Assembly: GCA_036345935.2 (NCBI GenBank)
Contig: JADWOT020001241.1
Span: forward strand, 124,001-188,000
DNA from: Taenia hydatigena
Lineage: Eukaryota > Platyhelminthes > Cestoda > Cyclophyllidea > Taeniidae
Direction: 5' to 3'
Length of the DNA: 64,000 nucleotides
Shown here: one piece after another, positions 1 to 13,238 of the stretch
Position numbering within the stretch: the first letter of the stretch is position 1
Layout: each line of letters opens with the position of its first letter
Position numbers and translations under genes: made by a program
The notes under the pieces: model-generated
Database searches by the model: none
Told to the model about the DNA's origin: nothing
Seen by the model: the letters and a program-made list of their open reading frames with translations, nothing else

Positions 1-2836
1 TCTTGACGGATGTCCCCTTCCATTCTACTTAAAGCAGGAATCCCTTCATGTCATCCTTAAAGCCTGCACACCACTTGGCTCGCAACCGTGTATTATGCAA
101 TGCTTTGACTGCATTATTAAGTACATAGGTACCACTTTCCAAAAAGAGGAAGAACGATGAAGCACTTATTGCTATGGATGATTTGACAGGCTTAAAAGAA
201 AGAAAGGGTTAGAGTGTAATGAACAGAATTCCATCTGCATAATCTCATATTTTAAAGACAGCTGCAGCGTTTCGAGACTTCACTGAAAGCAAATGAGGAC
301 GTAATACTAGGGCTGAACACACATATTTCGGTAAACAGAGGGGACGGATCTGCTGGAACAACTTTGAGGTTAGCTTACTCGGCTAAGACGAAATGGACAT
401 CCAAGGAAACGTGATCGGCAGTCAAGCTAACAAACTATTGCACAGCCCATCCCTTCATTCGAGCGTCTTCCCTGGCGGCAGAATTATGTCATGGGAGCTT
501 ATAACGCTGACTATTTGTAGACAATTCTCACAATGAATTGTAAAATTAGAAATTGGTTTGTGATAAGGGTGCCCAGAATGGCATAGAAAAAAGTCGGAAT
601 CCTCTCTGAAAGAATTTTATATAAATTGGAAAATCAGGAGCATATTTTATTCTATCAGTGCTTTTAGCAAGGAAATAGAGCAAAATTCTTTCCGTCCCTC
701 TTTAACGTTAATTTGATTAGGAGCAGCAATCGGCATCTAATCCCATTCTGTAAGAGATTAGGGCAGCTCATGTTTTCTAATTGAACGAGGTAGGTGTAGT
801 TCATGGGCAGGGTGTCTATTTTGACAGACCACTCAATCATCCCTTGCATTAGAGACCTTACGACCACTGTAAATGTGAGCACACCAATCCAATACCCAAC
901 GGGCAGACAGACACTCAAAAGCAAAGGATGGTAAGCCAATGCGAAAAGTAGTCAAGTTTTGATATTTCGGTCACTCCAAACTCTTGCTTAACCGCCTCAC
1001 ACGGTCTGCTTACATCACCTTGTCTCCATTGCCTTTGGAAAATGTAAAGGTTAGTACAAGCCCCGATGCGTTGTTGATGCTGCATTTATGCAACAGCAAC
1101 AGCATTATCTGCCCACCCATCGATCTCAAGACATTCTGTCTACTAAAGCAGTCGAAAGTACTACTCTGACGCCTGAGGCCAAAGACTGCGCTTATGGCAG
1201 TGACGACCTTCCGCTTTACGTGACCATTACGTGTGATGCAATCGCAGATGGCGTTCCCTAGGAAGACTTTTTTAATAAGCTTCCTCTTTATCTATTGGTC
1301 CTTCTTTCTAACTCTATTTACCAGGAATTACGGCTATTTTTCACAGCTGATATCGGCTGCTGCCACCATTCCTTCTTACCGGCTTCCAGGTTGACCAAAC
1401 TGCGTAGGTGCTAAAAATCTGATAAACTTCAAATCAGGCGCTTCAACTGAGCCCTCTCCTTCCACACTATTATCTGCCTTAATAGCTGTGCAAGTGGTTT
1501 AACTGTAGCAGTTTAGACGTCACTGGAGTTGGGCGTGTTAATGAGAGCACCTACTTTTCATCGACGATGATAAAATGCCCTCTACTCTCCAGTTCGCACT
1601 GACGACGCGTAAAAAATTCAGACATTTGGCTGAGTACCGCAAATGATGGGTAAACAAACGGGAAAGTGTGGTAGTCAGCATCTTGATCATCAGCGAATGG
1701 TAGTGGCCCAACTAATTTGCTTTATTAATTTCCCTACAACCTGAATATCAGTTGCCAGTTATTGTAAGTTCGCATGTGTAAGCCATGCAGCAAAGACGAA
1801 GTAAATGTCGTTATAAACAAGCAGGATTAACACACCTAATGAAGCATCGAATCGGCTTTGCATATGTGCTTATTGGCGGAGCAAAAATCCAAGGAATAAT
1901 TCCAGTAGCGGCTGTTCGAGTTACCTAAAGCTTGGAGCTAAATGCTAGTTGTTTTTTCATGCCCAAACCATTTGGAGCTGCGAGAGTGCATGACAATGAA
2001 AAGAACTATATGGATCTAAAGATCCGTTTAAGCCTTCTTCATTCATCTCTGATCACCTTTCCTTTCTTGACTTCGGTCCTATTCAACTGAACGCAAACGT
2101 TGACCAGCTGCCTTGATTCGGCGTTGATTTGAGCGTCAAACTTTGGGATGGATGTGAACAACAGCATATGTGCAACATGGATCGCAGAGTCTTCTCTCCA
2201 AAGTTAAAATGGCTTTAGTGCTCCTTACTGATGCCTTTAGTATCGAAATTCGACTAATCTGCCCACCTTCAGCAGCGAAAATGGAATGTAGTGAGCAATG
2301 TAGACCAACTTTATTTTCCAAATGCATCTGATTGCAGGAATTAATGTTTCCCAAGACAGATTCATAAGCATGAATTCGCGCAAAATGACAGTTTGTCTTT
2401 TCTCAATCTTCCGAAGCCATCAATGGTGGTTGTCAAGTACGCAAATCCAACTCAAATTCAGCCTTTGCGATATCCATCCGTAGCATTTCTACTGAAATCT
2501 GGACCAATATCCTACGTCCAAGTAAGCAATGTGTCGGCCCTGTCGGGAATGTCTTTTGCTATGCGACGCGATGGGGATAAGCTGACTAAAGAAAGGGCTT
2601 GGATGGCTGCGTGTAGAGACAAGCTTTTCATGTATGCACGATTCACGGCACCAAGGCAATTGGTTCTAAATAGTGTGCCTACCGGGAGACAAAAGAAGAA
2701 TTAGAAAGGCTCAGCCAAGATGATAGAGCAGAAGTTGTTGATAAAGCAGTTGAGGAGAACTTAACATTTATCCACCTTGCGCTCCTAACCTAACAAAAAA
2801 GGTATAGGCGCTTTGACACTGTGGGTACTAGATGTT

Positions 2837-2853
2837 CCGAGTTCGAATTTTGG
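2837..2853 (+). other. tRNA T-arm / B-box-like sequence
   Basis: Seventeen bases form a five-pair stem (two G-U pairs) around a loop TTCGAAT, the pattern of a tRNA T-arm and pol III B box. No convincing D-arm or anticodon arm lies upstream. It could be a relic of a tRNA-derived short interspersed element, or chance. Confidence 0.2.
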
Positions 2854-5800
2854 CCGTCTGTATTTTTTGCTTCCTTTCGCCCATTCCTTTCAATACTTAT
2901 TAGTGTGCATTGATTACCCTTTGCCATGCGGTGGCCTAGACAGCAGGATGTGGCACAGTACAATGTGCTCCGATTAAGATGTGTACTGCTAGAGGATGGA
3001 ATGAACCGAGACAACACTGTCAACTGGAATGCTATGATGTGCTTCGATACGATAGAATGGGAAAGGATGAGTTACGGCATATTCGCATGCCAAAGACGAT
3101 GTAAGAGTAGTTAGATGATAAAATCTTATGGCAAAAGTGCATTTGTCTTGTGCATTGATGTGAATTTTACAACAGAGGTGGCTAGAAGGCGATGGTTGGG
3201 TTCGATTTGTTTGGTCTTCTTTCTTTAGGCATTTAATCCGTTCATAATCATGAGCCATTCGTAGAGAGATGATCGTGAATGAAAACATATTTGATGCACA
3301 ATTTTGAATGCAAGTGCTGCCTTTATGTGGAAGTGTCGGCACTTGCGCATTCACATGACAACTAGCGCACTCTCCTACAAATGTGCTCATATGCCCTACA
3401 ACGAGACCAAAATTTTTCTGACAAGTTTCGCTGGTACATCCTTTACAAATGGAAGGCAACGAAAACCTCTTGCATTCAATCAGCCGTGAATGTGATGGAC
3501 GCATCTTACCTGATGCTGTTTCCTTCTGTCTTGGTATTCGCCAGTGAGCTAATCCTCGAGTCAACACAATACTGGCCAACTCGCGGACGGGGTTGGGCGA
3601 ACCCACAACACTCGTCAGATTTGGGCAAATATATGTCGCATCCCTACTTCCAAACTATGGACCGCTGCAGATGCTAACTAACAAAGGACAAATAACGCAC
3701 TAAATCGTAACTCAGGTAGCCGAACAGAAATAGTCGTGCGCAGCCACTCAAACAGCCTCCATGATTATGCAATTCTGGCATGACCCGTTAACGATGCGAG
3801 GGGCTCACCTATCATTGCATGCATATTTTTATGCAAGCAAGGCAATAACATAGTTTCTGGCGAATATTTGATTCAGCCAATGCTGATTTTTTATAGATAG
3901 CTCAGCATCGCCAATTATTGCAAAATAAAATTGGATTTGATAAGCAAACACGTTTGCTTGGTTTGATAGCGAAAACAGCAACAAAAAGTGACTTTAAAAG
4001 TGATGCCTGCCTTTACTGTTTTATCAACCATCTGACTGTTAGGTACACTTGCACGCACATATCTTCATACTACTGCAATGATTATAAAAGAGCGTCTCGC
4101 TGCTGCTCAAAATGGTAGCTTGATACATCTATCAAACATTGACGCTTTTTGATTTATTCATCTCATGAGGGGGTACCGACGACAATATAATCCTACAGGT
4201 TGTGAATTGATGGCAGCGCTTTGGCTCATCAAGGCATTTCCCCAAGACGCAAATAAATATGTCTTCGATGCACCTTTACCGCATTTTAAGAGATAATGCA
4301 AGCTTTAACCAGGCTGTGAAACCTACTTAAGTCTAAGAAGGCTCTAAGATGCATAGCAAAAGAAAAATATCAGATAAAAGCAAAACTCTTGCGATTTGGT
4401 TTTCAACGTTTAGAAGTGGGGGAATGGGTGTAATTATTGAAAACTCATAAAGTTAAAATGGAAGAAGACGCGCATAGCGAAAATTCCTTAGACCAAAGTC
4501 TATTTTAAACAGTTAAATGCAACGTAAGAAAAAACATGAAATTGAAAGATTGTACTGATGTTTAGCATAACGAATCGATTTATAATAAAACACAGCCAAG
4601 CAATAAGTTTATACACAACGCAAGAACATTGAGGAGGCTAAGATAACATGCGCTTGTAAAGTACTGTAAAAATTATGCTCCTTGTGATAGGGCGTATGGT
4701 AACGTTGGTATGAAACATGAACTCGTGCAAATAAGCTTACGACAACTACAGCGCACAAATTTCCTTTTAAGAAAATAAACTTTAATAAGTTTAAACATTC
4801 CGAGCACTTATCAGTATACGACGTTTAATTGTTCAAAATATAATCTGACAATTTCGGTGCTGGTCTTTGAAAGATTGATTAGACTGTGCCTTTTTCCCTT
4901 TCCAGATTCATATCTACCTCGGTTGCTTTTGCAAGAGTATACTCCTCCACTGTCCATGGTTGCTTGTGTTGTCTTGGCATTAGTTAGATTTTATTAGAAA
5001 TCATTAATAAAGTTGAGGGCTGTACTTACACCCACCGGGGTCGCAACATTCATTAAAGCGTTAGCGCAAGGCCTTGAAACGACTGCTATTAGGGCGAAAA
5101 ATCGTAAAGTAAGCACTGTGTAGCAGCATTGCCAAGGCCATCAAGCAGACCATCATTGACAGATCTTCTGATCACCTTACTGAGCCCTGCCTGAAGCCGT
5201 TTCGGCAAGCGAATGCTGAGGAGTTCCATCTAATGTCTGCTAGAAACTCAGTGATACGAATTGCTTGCTTATTCACCCACTATTAAAAAAAGGCAATATA
5301 TTCGCTATTACATGAGCCCCTTGGTTATTTTGAAGCAGTCAGATTCAGGATAGTTCATTTTGTCATCTAGATGCGTTTAAAGCTCCTTCTAGATAGATTT
5401 TCGAGTGATTAATTTTTCGACACATCAAGCATCTTCATTTAAATGCATGCTTAACTTTTAGAAATTACAAGCACTATTTACCATATGCCTTTTGAGGCTA
5501 CTTGGCTACTAGCTGCAGTGTACATTGATTTGAGGGCAGACTTGCATCTTTTTACATGACTGGTCTCGACCATGTGTTGGTGGGCCCAATTCTTTACTAT
5601 CCAGTCCGATTACTTGCGATAGATGTTCTGACTTTCAGGTTTTACATTCAATTGACACACTACTGGGTCGGTTGCTAAGATTTTTCAATGCTATTTACAC
5701 AAGGCTAAAAGGCGAACAAATTGCTTTTATGTGTGATTTTGTCATTGCAATTTCTACTCTTTGTTGTCTACCTACACGTTAAGCCTGCTAGAATAGGATG

Positions 5801-7610
5801 ACTAACGTAATGTGTAATAACTGCCAGTGGCAATCAAAGCTGATGAAAATTCAGTAGAGTGGGATGCAATAATGAACTTAATGGAAGCTTATAATATGTT
5901 GGCTGTCTGCCTTCCTTTTGCAGAACGCCAAGGCCGTTTCACAAGCTTCGATAAAAGCATAGCCTTAGTCGTGGTACCATCATCAACAAAGACGAAAATA
6001 ACACTTACTTAAGAGTGATATATGCACAGACAATTACTCTCCACAAGTAGTTTCTGTGCAATATTGATGTTTCTGTGGCCAGTTAAAAAGGATCGGGTAT
6101 TTTTCCACCTATACGGAAAAATAATGGTGGCGACTGGCTTGTGGTCAGCTTTATGGGGTGACATAACATACTGCCCACTTTAAGAAAAATTTGCTAATAA
6201 AATAATGTTGGTTCTTAGCAAAGCCATAAATTTATGTCAGTTCCTTCTAGACGAATTCCCTACTCTTCCACAAGGTGGTGCTGTACTTTTGCAATAAAGT
6301 ACTTCGCATTGTCCGTATTAGTGCTTGAGTCCAATTCAATGCACCCCAGTTGAGGCGAATTCAAAGCCGGTCGAAACATTATTGTGAGAACGAGGTTCGT
6401 TACAACCTCTTCTTTAAGTAAGAATGAGAAATCTTGACACCCAGCATTGGCTCCTGTCTAGGTGACGATAGCCTCGTCATGATAGTTTTATCCTCATATC
6501 GGTCTGCAAGCAAAATATGGCCAAAGTGGTTCAACTCTGCTTCACTATGCGTCAGGAGTGAAGCTTAGACCCATTTCAAGGCACCAGAAGTCACGAATTT
6601 TTTAGTGAAGGACGAGAGTGGTAGTGAGGAGCGGGTATCACGAACATAAAGGTAGAAGTGCGATGTGCACGAACGTCACGTGCAATAAGTGGAACCGACG
6701 AGAAGGGTATATAAGTAGGCGCATAAATCATTTCAAACCAAGCAAAGAAAGCCGAAGAAATGGAGTGTGGGTGTTGGCTATTTTCATATACGTGGAAGTG
6801 GGCACCGTAGGCTGAGGTTGTGAAGAGCCCACAATGGGACATACCGCATGCATGGCCGTCCAAGGTGGCGCCACAATACGCGCAGCCGTGAGAATGGTTG
6901 CATCAGTGGTGGCAGACGCCTGAAGTTGTGCTTGCACCGACTCTAGTGAGGATGTCCCTAAAAACTATGGTGGTGAAGGGGCTAGTCGACGGTGTGCGCA
7001 TTCTCCTCTACTTCCTTTTTGCTTTGAATCTGTAACAAATGCTGCTAATGCTGATCGTCAACAAAATTTGCATTCAAAATTGTTTGGACCGTGTTATTCA
7101 TGAGCCATTGCGTTTGCCTTAACGGTTGTTTTGGACTTCCAGGTGGACATGTTGAATGCATTATAAAAAAATGTGCAGAGTAGGCAATGTATAACGCGTG
7201 TATCCTGCCGACATATGATTTACACGTCGCAGCTATCTTCTGAGATGAATGGATTGTTTGCGCTATCGCGGTTTGCGTTTTTATTTGCGAAACAATGCTC
7301 CTTTCTAGCCAAGTTGTTTAGGTGAGTTTATGAACCCTCTATTTTGTCAATTTATCAATTTGGCTATGTTTGCCTGAACCCAGACACATCTTATGCGAAA
7401 TCGGCTGAGAATGCAAAAAGTGTTTATCCGCGTTTGTTTATGTACGGACGACGGCGTGCCATGCCGGTGTCAAAATTAACAGAGCGGATTTGTCTAGATG
7501 TAATATAAGCTAATTCAGATGAGCTTTGCACCAGTTTGTCCAACATAAATTCGTGCGTTAATTACTTCATTTCGCGCATCCCGCCGTCAACTGAGTTTAC
7601 GCTAAATTTA

Positions 7611-7639
7611 TTATCAAAAACAATGGTTGTTTTTGATAA
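7611..7639. repeat. Perfect 13-bp inverted repeat, 3-base loop
   Basis: TTATCAAAAACAA is followed by TGG and then its exact reverse complement. The RNA from either strand would fold into a 13-pair stem. No gene is supported next to it. It may be a hairpin, a small palindromic insertion or the tip of a degenerate inverted-repeat element. Confidence 0.7.
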
Positions 7640-8115
7640 AGATGCCCCTAATGTTGTACCTCCTAGCAATTCAATTTCACCAATCAAAAGAAGAAAGCCG
7701 TAAAATGGTAAGCATAGTGCTGGAAGAAAAGCACACAGCACGATTAGTAGATTCCAATCTAACGATGCCATTAGAATACTAGTGCATAACTAATGCTTTT
7801 TATTGTAATCTCTTTTGCACTCTTTATTTATACATCGACATCATCTTCCTATTAATACTACACGGCTACCATATCATTGGATTTTCTGATTGACTGGTTC
7901 CACATTTATTGCATTTTTGATCACAATAATAATTGCCTGATTCGACATTTAGAGAAGAAACATACGGTTCTAGTAAAAATTTACTACAGCCTAATGCATA
8001 AACTGCAACGTATTCGTAGACTACGACAAAGTAAAAATCAGTCGCTCTTCCATGAGTGGACAATCAACAGGATCGCATCAACGACTCATAAAGTGCTAGA
8101 TGCGCAATGCGTGAT

Positions 8116-8131
8116 GCACTGATATCAGTGC
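8116..8131. repeat. 16-bp perfect palindrome
   Basis: GCACTGATATCAGTGC reads the same on both strands. It is short enough to be chance in 64 kb, and no neighbour suggests a regulatory role. Confidence 0.4.
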
Positions 8132-11100
8132 GCAGATGAGTTTACCTTACTAAGGCAGTGTTGTATTGTCATCAGACACGTCGTATTGTCAGACCTACTA
8201 TCAAGTAATCAGTCATGCTTAATTGCATGGGAGCACTAGTGTGTTTTGAAGTCATGAAATGCTAATGATGAGCGGTAACAGCTGCGTACTACATGATTTG
8301 ACATGACAGCTAAACAACATGCTGCTAGCTATAAGAGTAGCGCATTGGACTGTGTTCTAATCCTAACCATAGCAAAGTTCTGGTAAACTATTCATTACTT
8401 TCAAGTTGGTCAGTCGCTTTGGAAACCTGCACCTTCAGAATCTTCGTCAAAACTGGCGGAAGTTTCAGCATTGGTGCAGCTTTTGACCTTTGATGTTGCA
8501 GTAGTTACTGTCTGGCACTACTGCAACTGGCAATATAGCTGTAGCGATTACAATTGATGCAATGTTTTGCGAGATGGTGCTCTGCTGGTATTTGGGTTCG
8601 TACATCAATCACGTAGAAGGCTGCGTGTCCAGCCTTACGCATCTGTCTGTCCCCTTCGACGATGCAGGGCTAAGCGACTCAGTGAGTGTGGAAATCAAAC
8701 ACTCAGCCGGTCTACCTAATGCTGACAACCGCTATGATGCTTAAAATTACATTATCCTACGAGATAATTATACCACCCAACAGCTCGTATATTCACTCGT
8801 TATTGAGGGCAGCTGACTACGAGACATGGCAAGGAATGACAGACGTCTTCTTCGTACCTTGTGTTCTTGTCAAAATAACCTCCCATTAGGCTGAGAAATT
8901 TCTTATCAACACCGCATTCCAACTACGTTGCACAATGTATTGGCTCGACAACGTCAAAGTCTTAAGCTATTTGTTCCTAAAATCACCCTACAGCTGCATC
9001 AAACAGAGAGATGCACTTAACTTTTGGCCATGTTTCAAAGAGCCCCTCCGTGGTAATGAGGAATGCAATCACTATCCTATTTAAGTCATCGGTGAAGGGG
9101 GGAAGCAAAGTCTGTACCGGAATCAGAGATCAGCAATAGAGTACTTGCTGATCCTATTTTTGCTTCCAAATTAGTCTTGGGCTACGCAGACACACCCATC
9201 CGTCAAATTGCTATTAAACAGTCAGCAGCCAATAGCTCAAATAGCCGAAATTATGAACACAGGAATATCTTGCCAGTGATCTTGTAAATTATGAACTTTG
9301 TTAATACTGCATTCTTACAGCACTTGAGTATTCTTTTTCCACCATCATCCTTCTTACGAAAGCTCCGTGGCTAATATTTAACCATTAGTGCTGGGTAACG
9401 CAAATCTAATGCACTTTCAAGTGTGTTTAATCTTATTCTTTGGCAAACGCCATTAATACGAATTTATTCGCATGAGTTGTGGTTGTTCAGCAACTCAGGA
9501 GTCCTTGAGCACTGCCTTCGTTGATGCTATACTACAGAATTATAATTTGTATCGACAAACTAGGATGCTTGCAAGGATTATGCATTGGCTTACTAACCCC
9601 ATTGAGCAATCATGCAGCAGTCCGAACATAAATTGTTGGTGCATGTTGTCTGCCATCTGAGGGCTTTTCATTCTCACAGTTGAGATATCACTTGGGCTTG
9701 CGAATGTTCACGGAGAGGCACGCAAAGCCACCATTACCACACAGTCTTAACACTCCTTGCAAAATTTCGCAAAAACAGAACTTTAAGGGAGAACAAATTT
9801 AAACAGAAAAGCGCGATTATATCTACAGTTGCAATGTTGTTATAAATTTGAACAAACCTTGAAGTCAGTGCGGCATTAAGAATTATTTCTTTGCAGGCTT
9901 CGCAGCGCTTTTTACGCTTGTCTATCACATTCAGCGACGCCTCTATCCGACGCCTTTTGGCTCATGGCAGTGCTTTGGTCTTCCCACACTTCTTTGCAAA
10001 GCCCTTCTTACTTCTGGTAACACTAAGTCACATAAGGCAAACGATTCGTCTTTCTCGTTTAAATCAGCGTTTGTCTTCGAGTCGACTGGCATCCCATTGA
10101 ATAGACTTTGTAAACTGACCTCCTTAAATGCAATCACCGCCTCTTACCTCTCGCTCGGCTTTATCTTATTTTTTCGTAGTTTAGTCTACAAAACTCCTGT
10201 TTAAGAAAACATTCTGACCAAAATTCTAATTCTTCTCATCACTTCCTGAGGAATTTCGAAGATGTGGAAGCGCATTGGACCTCTTAAAGCATATTTAGCT
10301 TCCCATCCGCAGACTTCAACCTCATGCGCTTCCTGTGGCGACACAATTAAAGAGGTTCAGCATTAATTTGCCTTGCCATCAGTTGATGTTCCAAAATGTC
10401 TTAGCTTTTATTGCCTAAGGAAAAAGAAGATGCATGTTTACGTCCAGTCTGCCATAAGAAATCAAAGACGAGTAAAATTGCATAACCTCTACTGTCATAG
10501 GCCTCACTGTACAAAATAAAATACGAAAAAATGCAAAAGTAAGGGTTTAAAGAGTTGTTTTAGCATTTAACATAACAGCTTTAGTCTACTGCGTGGTTCA
10601 CAGCCGTGTACCTAACGACAAACCCTGATATTTATGTCCCAATACAATACACGTCAAAGGAACTCGCACAAACATAAATACTGCTTTTCATTACCCACAA
10701 AAGCGTGATAATTTCAAATGGTTCCCAAAACAAATTCAGTATCCATTGCTTTGTAGTGATATAATCAAATTAGCCTCTAAGAAATCCACTTTCGGAGTGA
10801 CCAACGAGCCCTCATATCATATACGCGTAGTGACCTTAGAAGAAGAAGTATTTGCGCGGTATATGTAAATGAGGAACTTGGAAGAAGAAACATTGCAAGC
10901 TTGTGCCAATAAGTGCAGGAACGGCAACTCTCAATAAATAAATGAAGAATCCAGAAGTCCCAAGCATACTCTCTAAGCCATCCATGAGCAAGTAATGAAA
11001 CTCAGGCTCAGCTAGATCTGAGTCCGGGAGCTTTAGCAGCTAAAGCGGATGTCATTTCCTAAATCATCATGATTAGTATTCACTAATAAGTCAGCAACTG

Positions 11101-11375
11101 CGATTGAGAGGATTATGTGCAGCTGTTCTTTGGCCACTGTGTTGTCTTTTATTTGCTGCTTGACAGCCCAAGCGAATTTAGGTAGCAGTCTTTTTAATGC
11201 TCATCAGCAGAGCCGCGGAGTTGCTGGTCGCAAGAGCGGCCACGAAAGAACAGCGCATTACGAGCAAACACTGGCGAAGAAGTAAAAAAAGTGGGTGGGA
11301 TGAAAAGATGGTACACGCTGGTTGGTGCGAGTCAGAAGTCTGGGCGTATAATTCGCGTTTTTAGTGGTTGAGGTT

Positions 11376-11392
11376 CCGGGTCCGAATTCTGG
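11376..11392 (+). other. tRNA T-arm / B-box-like sequence
   Basis: A five-pair stem (two G-U pairs) encloses the loop TCCGAAT. It resembles the element at 2837-2853 in stem, loop and the preceding GTTCC. A complete tRNA cannot be folded here. The pair may be relics of the same tRNA-derived repeat family. Confidence 0.2.
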
Positions 11393-12192
11393 TCTGGGCC
11401 AGTCCGCTATGCGATGTATCACGCAGTGAGATGTTCTCCAATGTGGATAAAATTAATGTGACGCTCCTTCTTGCGAGTGGTGAGGTTGGGTTAATGCTGC
11501 GGTGTAATGCGTTTTGAAACCGTTTGATAAGACAGGATAGAGAAAAACGGGTACGATATGGGTAACGACGGGGGTAGATATCGTGAATGTTGTTCTGCTA
11601 AAGCCGTGCAGGAACCACGATTAAGTTTTAGATGGGGTAACTGGAAGAGGTTTATGTAGACTTCAGGTTTGATACCGTCAACGGCCATCAGCAAGCCAGA
11701 CTTGCCAATCAATTCTTATCTTCTTAACAATCAGGGTGTAGTAGTGTGGGCTAAAAAAACAGCGTTTTATTAAAATGGTGGCATCACTACTCGCGTACCT
11801 GTCTATCTGGTATTATAGATGGGTGGGTGCAAATATTCAAGGAACTAAGATCTACGTTTAACAGGTAGTGTCCGTCTTTGCACAGCGCGGTTTTGGAATT
11901 GATGATTATCACAGACACCCTTGCTCGTACGTGAACCTTCAATGGCCCAAATCGAATAACCACGGCTCCTGTATTCCATGACAATGCTTCATAAATTAGC
12001 ATAACATCCTTTTCACACTGGCGAGCATGGAAAGTTAAAGTCTTTATAATTAACAAAACTGCACCATAACATAGCCCTAGCGATTGAGATTCACTGCTAA
12101 CAGCTACCACGCTACAAAAGCCTTTAACAAATTATGCGACTTATGCTCCTCTGTGTTTTAGTTATGTGAAAGGTTAAGAACGAATTCAGTTG

Positions 12193-12355
12193 GCGCCTCT
12201 GCTTTGCATTATACGTACCGTAGGCTCTATTACAGAGCGTTGCCTATCTCATCTTCATCCCCCCAAAATGGATGACTGCAGATGTAGAATTTGCTTCGCT
12301 CAATTCAGGACCATCAACTCGCTTGAAGCACATATGTTTCGAGAGCATCAAGGCA
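12193..12355 (+). pseudogene. Zinc-finger exon 1: complete C2H2 finger
   Basis: AG acceptor before 12193 and GT donor at 12356. The frame contains CRICFAQF followed by HMFREH, a full C-x2-C-x12-H-x4-H finger. The exon end phase does not fit the next exon, so one of these boundaries may be wrong or mutated. Confidence 0.55.
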
Positions 12356-12642
12356 GGTGCCTTTTTAGTTTTAAGCTGCACATTCATTTTTGCTTCAGCA
12401 AAACTGAGTAAAGTGTGCGCAACTTAATTGATGACGTATATTTGTGGGAATTTTAAATTTGGTTGCCAATTGATGAGCCGCGTTAAGCATGCTGACCGTT
12501 TTTTTCTATCCGAATGACACCATCTTATCTGACTAGGAATTAGGTTCAGATGATCTCGATTTGCTTTTAAGCAGCTGTGATCTACCACCTCATTAGCTAC
12601 CAGTACGACTTTAGCACCGTTTTTGCATATTTCACATTTTAG

Positions 12643-12717
12643 CTGACTTGATTGTACCTTGTCCAGTTTGCCCAATGAAGTGCAGAACCATTGCAACGAT
12701 CTTACAGCATCAAAAAG
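12643..12717 (+). pseudogene. Zinc-finger exon 2: finger split by an intron
   Basis: The exon encodes CPVC, twelve residues and the first zinc-binding His, and ends at a GTAAAG donor. Joined to the exon starting at 12799, the frame reads HQKASNH, which supplies the second His. The intron is about 81 bases. Confidence 0.6.
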
Positions 12718-12798
12718 GTAAAGGCTTTTGCAAAATCTCTCCTTTATTCTTGTCCAATATCCTTTTGCGAAAGCACCTTCTTTTGAACTTAAAAATAG

Positions 12799-12885
12799 CC
12801 TCGAATCACAATGCGTGCTGTGTGTGCTCTGAGTCATTTACTCAATTTGAGGAATACAGCAACCACTTTATCGCAACACACATTT
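12799..12885 (+). pseudogene. Zinc-finger exon 3: complete C2H2 finger
   Basis: It starts after ATAG and ends at GTGAGT. It completes the previous finger and then encodes CCVCSESF followed by HFIATH, with canonical C-x2-C-x12-H-x4-H spacing. Confidence 0.6.
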
Positions 12886-13001
12886 GTGAGTTTGCGTCTG
12901 TCTAATTCTAATTATATCTAATGTACTCTGTCTTTCTATAACGGTCTTAACATTTTCCGTGAACAACACACAACTCCACGCCTTATTGTACCATGCTGCA
13001 G

Positions 13002-13106
13002 CCCAAAAAATGGGGGGTCCATAAATGCGTCTTTACCGCACGGAATGCAACGCAGGATTTCTGACGTTGGAAGATATGCAAGAACATTTGCGTTCACGTC
13101 ATTTAG
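13002..13106 (+). pseudogene. Zinc-finger exon 4: degenerate finger with in-frame stop
   Basis: It starts after CTGCAG and ends at GTAAGT, in phase with exon 3. A TAA lies in frame at 13022-13024. The finger reads YRTECNAGF followed by HLRSRH, so the first zinc ligand is Arg (CGC) where TGC would encode Cys. Either lesion would disable this part. Confidence 0.5.
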
Positions 13107-13238
13107 GTAAGTATTTCCTCGTCCATCAGGAGCATTTTATATGGTTATGTTTTCGCCTTTGTCTGTTCCACATTGCAGACTTACACGATGTTTTGTTTGG
13201 GTAGAATGCGGCAATAAACTATCACGCCTGCAAGACTT

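Larger units (their letters stand above)
1..12190. other. No supported gene (12.2 kb)
   Basis: Both strands contain only short open frames that match no family I recognise and show no consistent splice context. The longest (minus strand, 2989-3606, about 205 codons) has no recognisable motif and is within what chance could give. Two tRNA T-arm-like sequences (2837-2853, 11376-11392), a perfect hairpin (7611-7639) and a 16-bp palindrome (8116-8131) are the only structured elements I noticed. Confidence 0.5.
12193..13238 (+). pseudogene. C2H2 zinc-finger gene, multi-exon, probably decayed
   Basis: A run of short plus-strand exons encodes C2H2 zinc fingers, the nucleic-acid-binding module typical of nuclear transcription factors. 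Finger 1 (12283-12347) has C-x2-C-x12-H-x4-H. Finger 2 begins in 12643-12717 and gets its second His only after splicing to 12799. Finger 3 (12799-12885) has C-x2-C-x12-H-x4-H. Finger 4 (13002-13106) keeps its second Cys and both His residues, but its first Cys is Arg. A short following piece (13205-13238) may be a further fragment. Exons 2-4 have AG acceptors and GT donors and share one phase. The phase between exons 1 and 2 does not match. An in-frame TAA sits in exon 4. No start codon, promoter or complete reading frame was found, so this is either a pseudogene or a fragment of a larger gene. Which zinc-finger protein it comes from is not recognisable. Confidence 0.6.

Noticed and set aside
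2989..3606. 205-codon minus-strand open frame
   Set aside because: No recognised motif, no splice or promoter context, and overlapping frames on the other strand of similar quality. Length alone is not enough in 64 kb.
8150..8200. Repeated gtattgtca near 8.16-8.19 kb
   Set aside because: Two short imperfect copies only, too little to call a repeat.
12424..12837. 137-codon minus-strand frame
   Set aside because: It lies opposite the zinc-finger exons, whose motifs and splice sites explain the region better.
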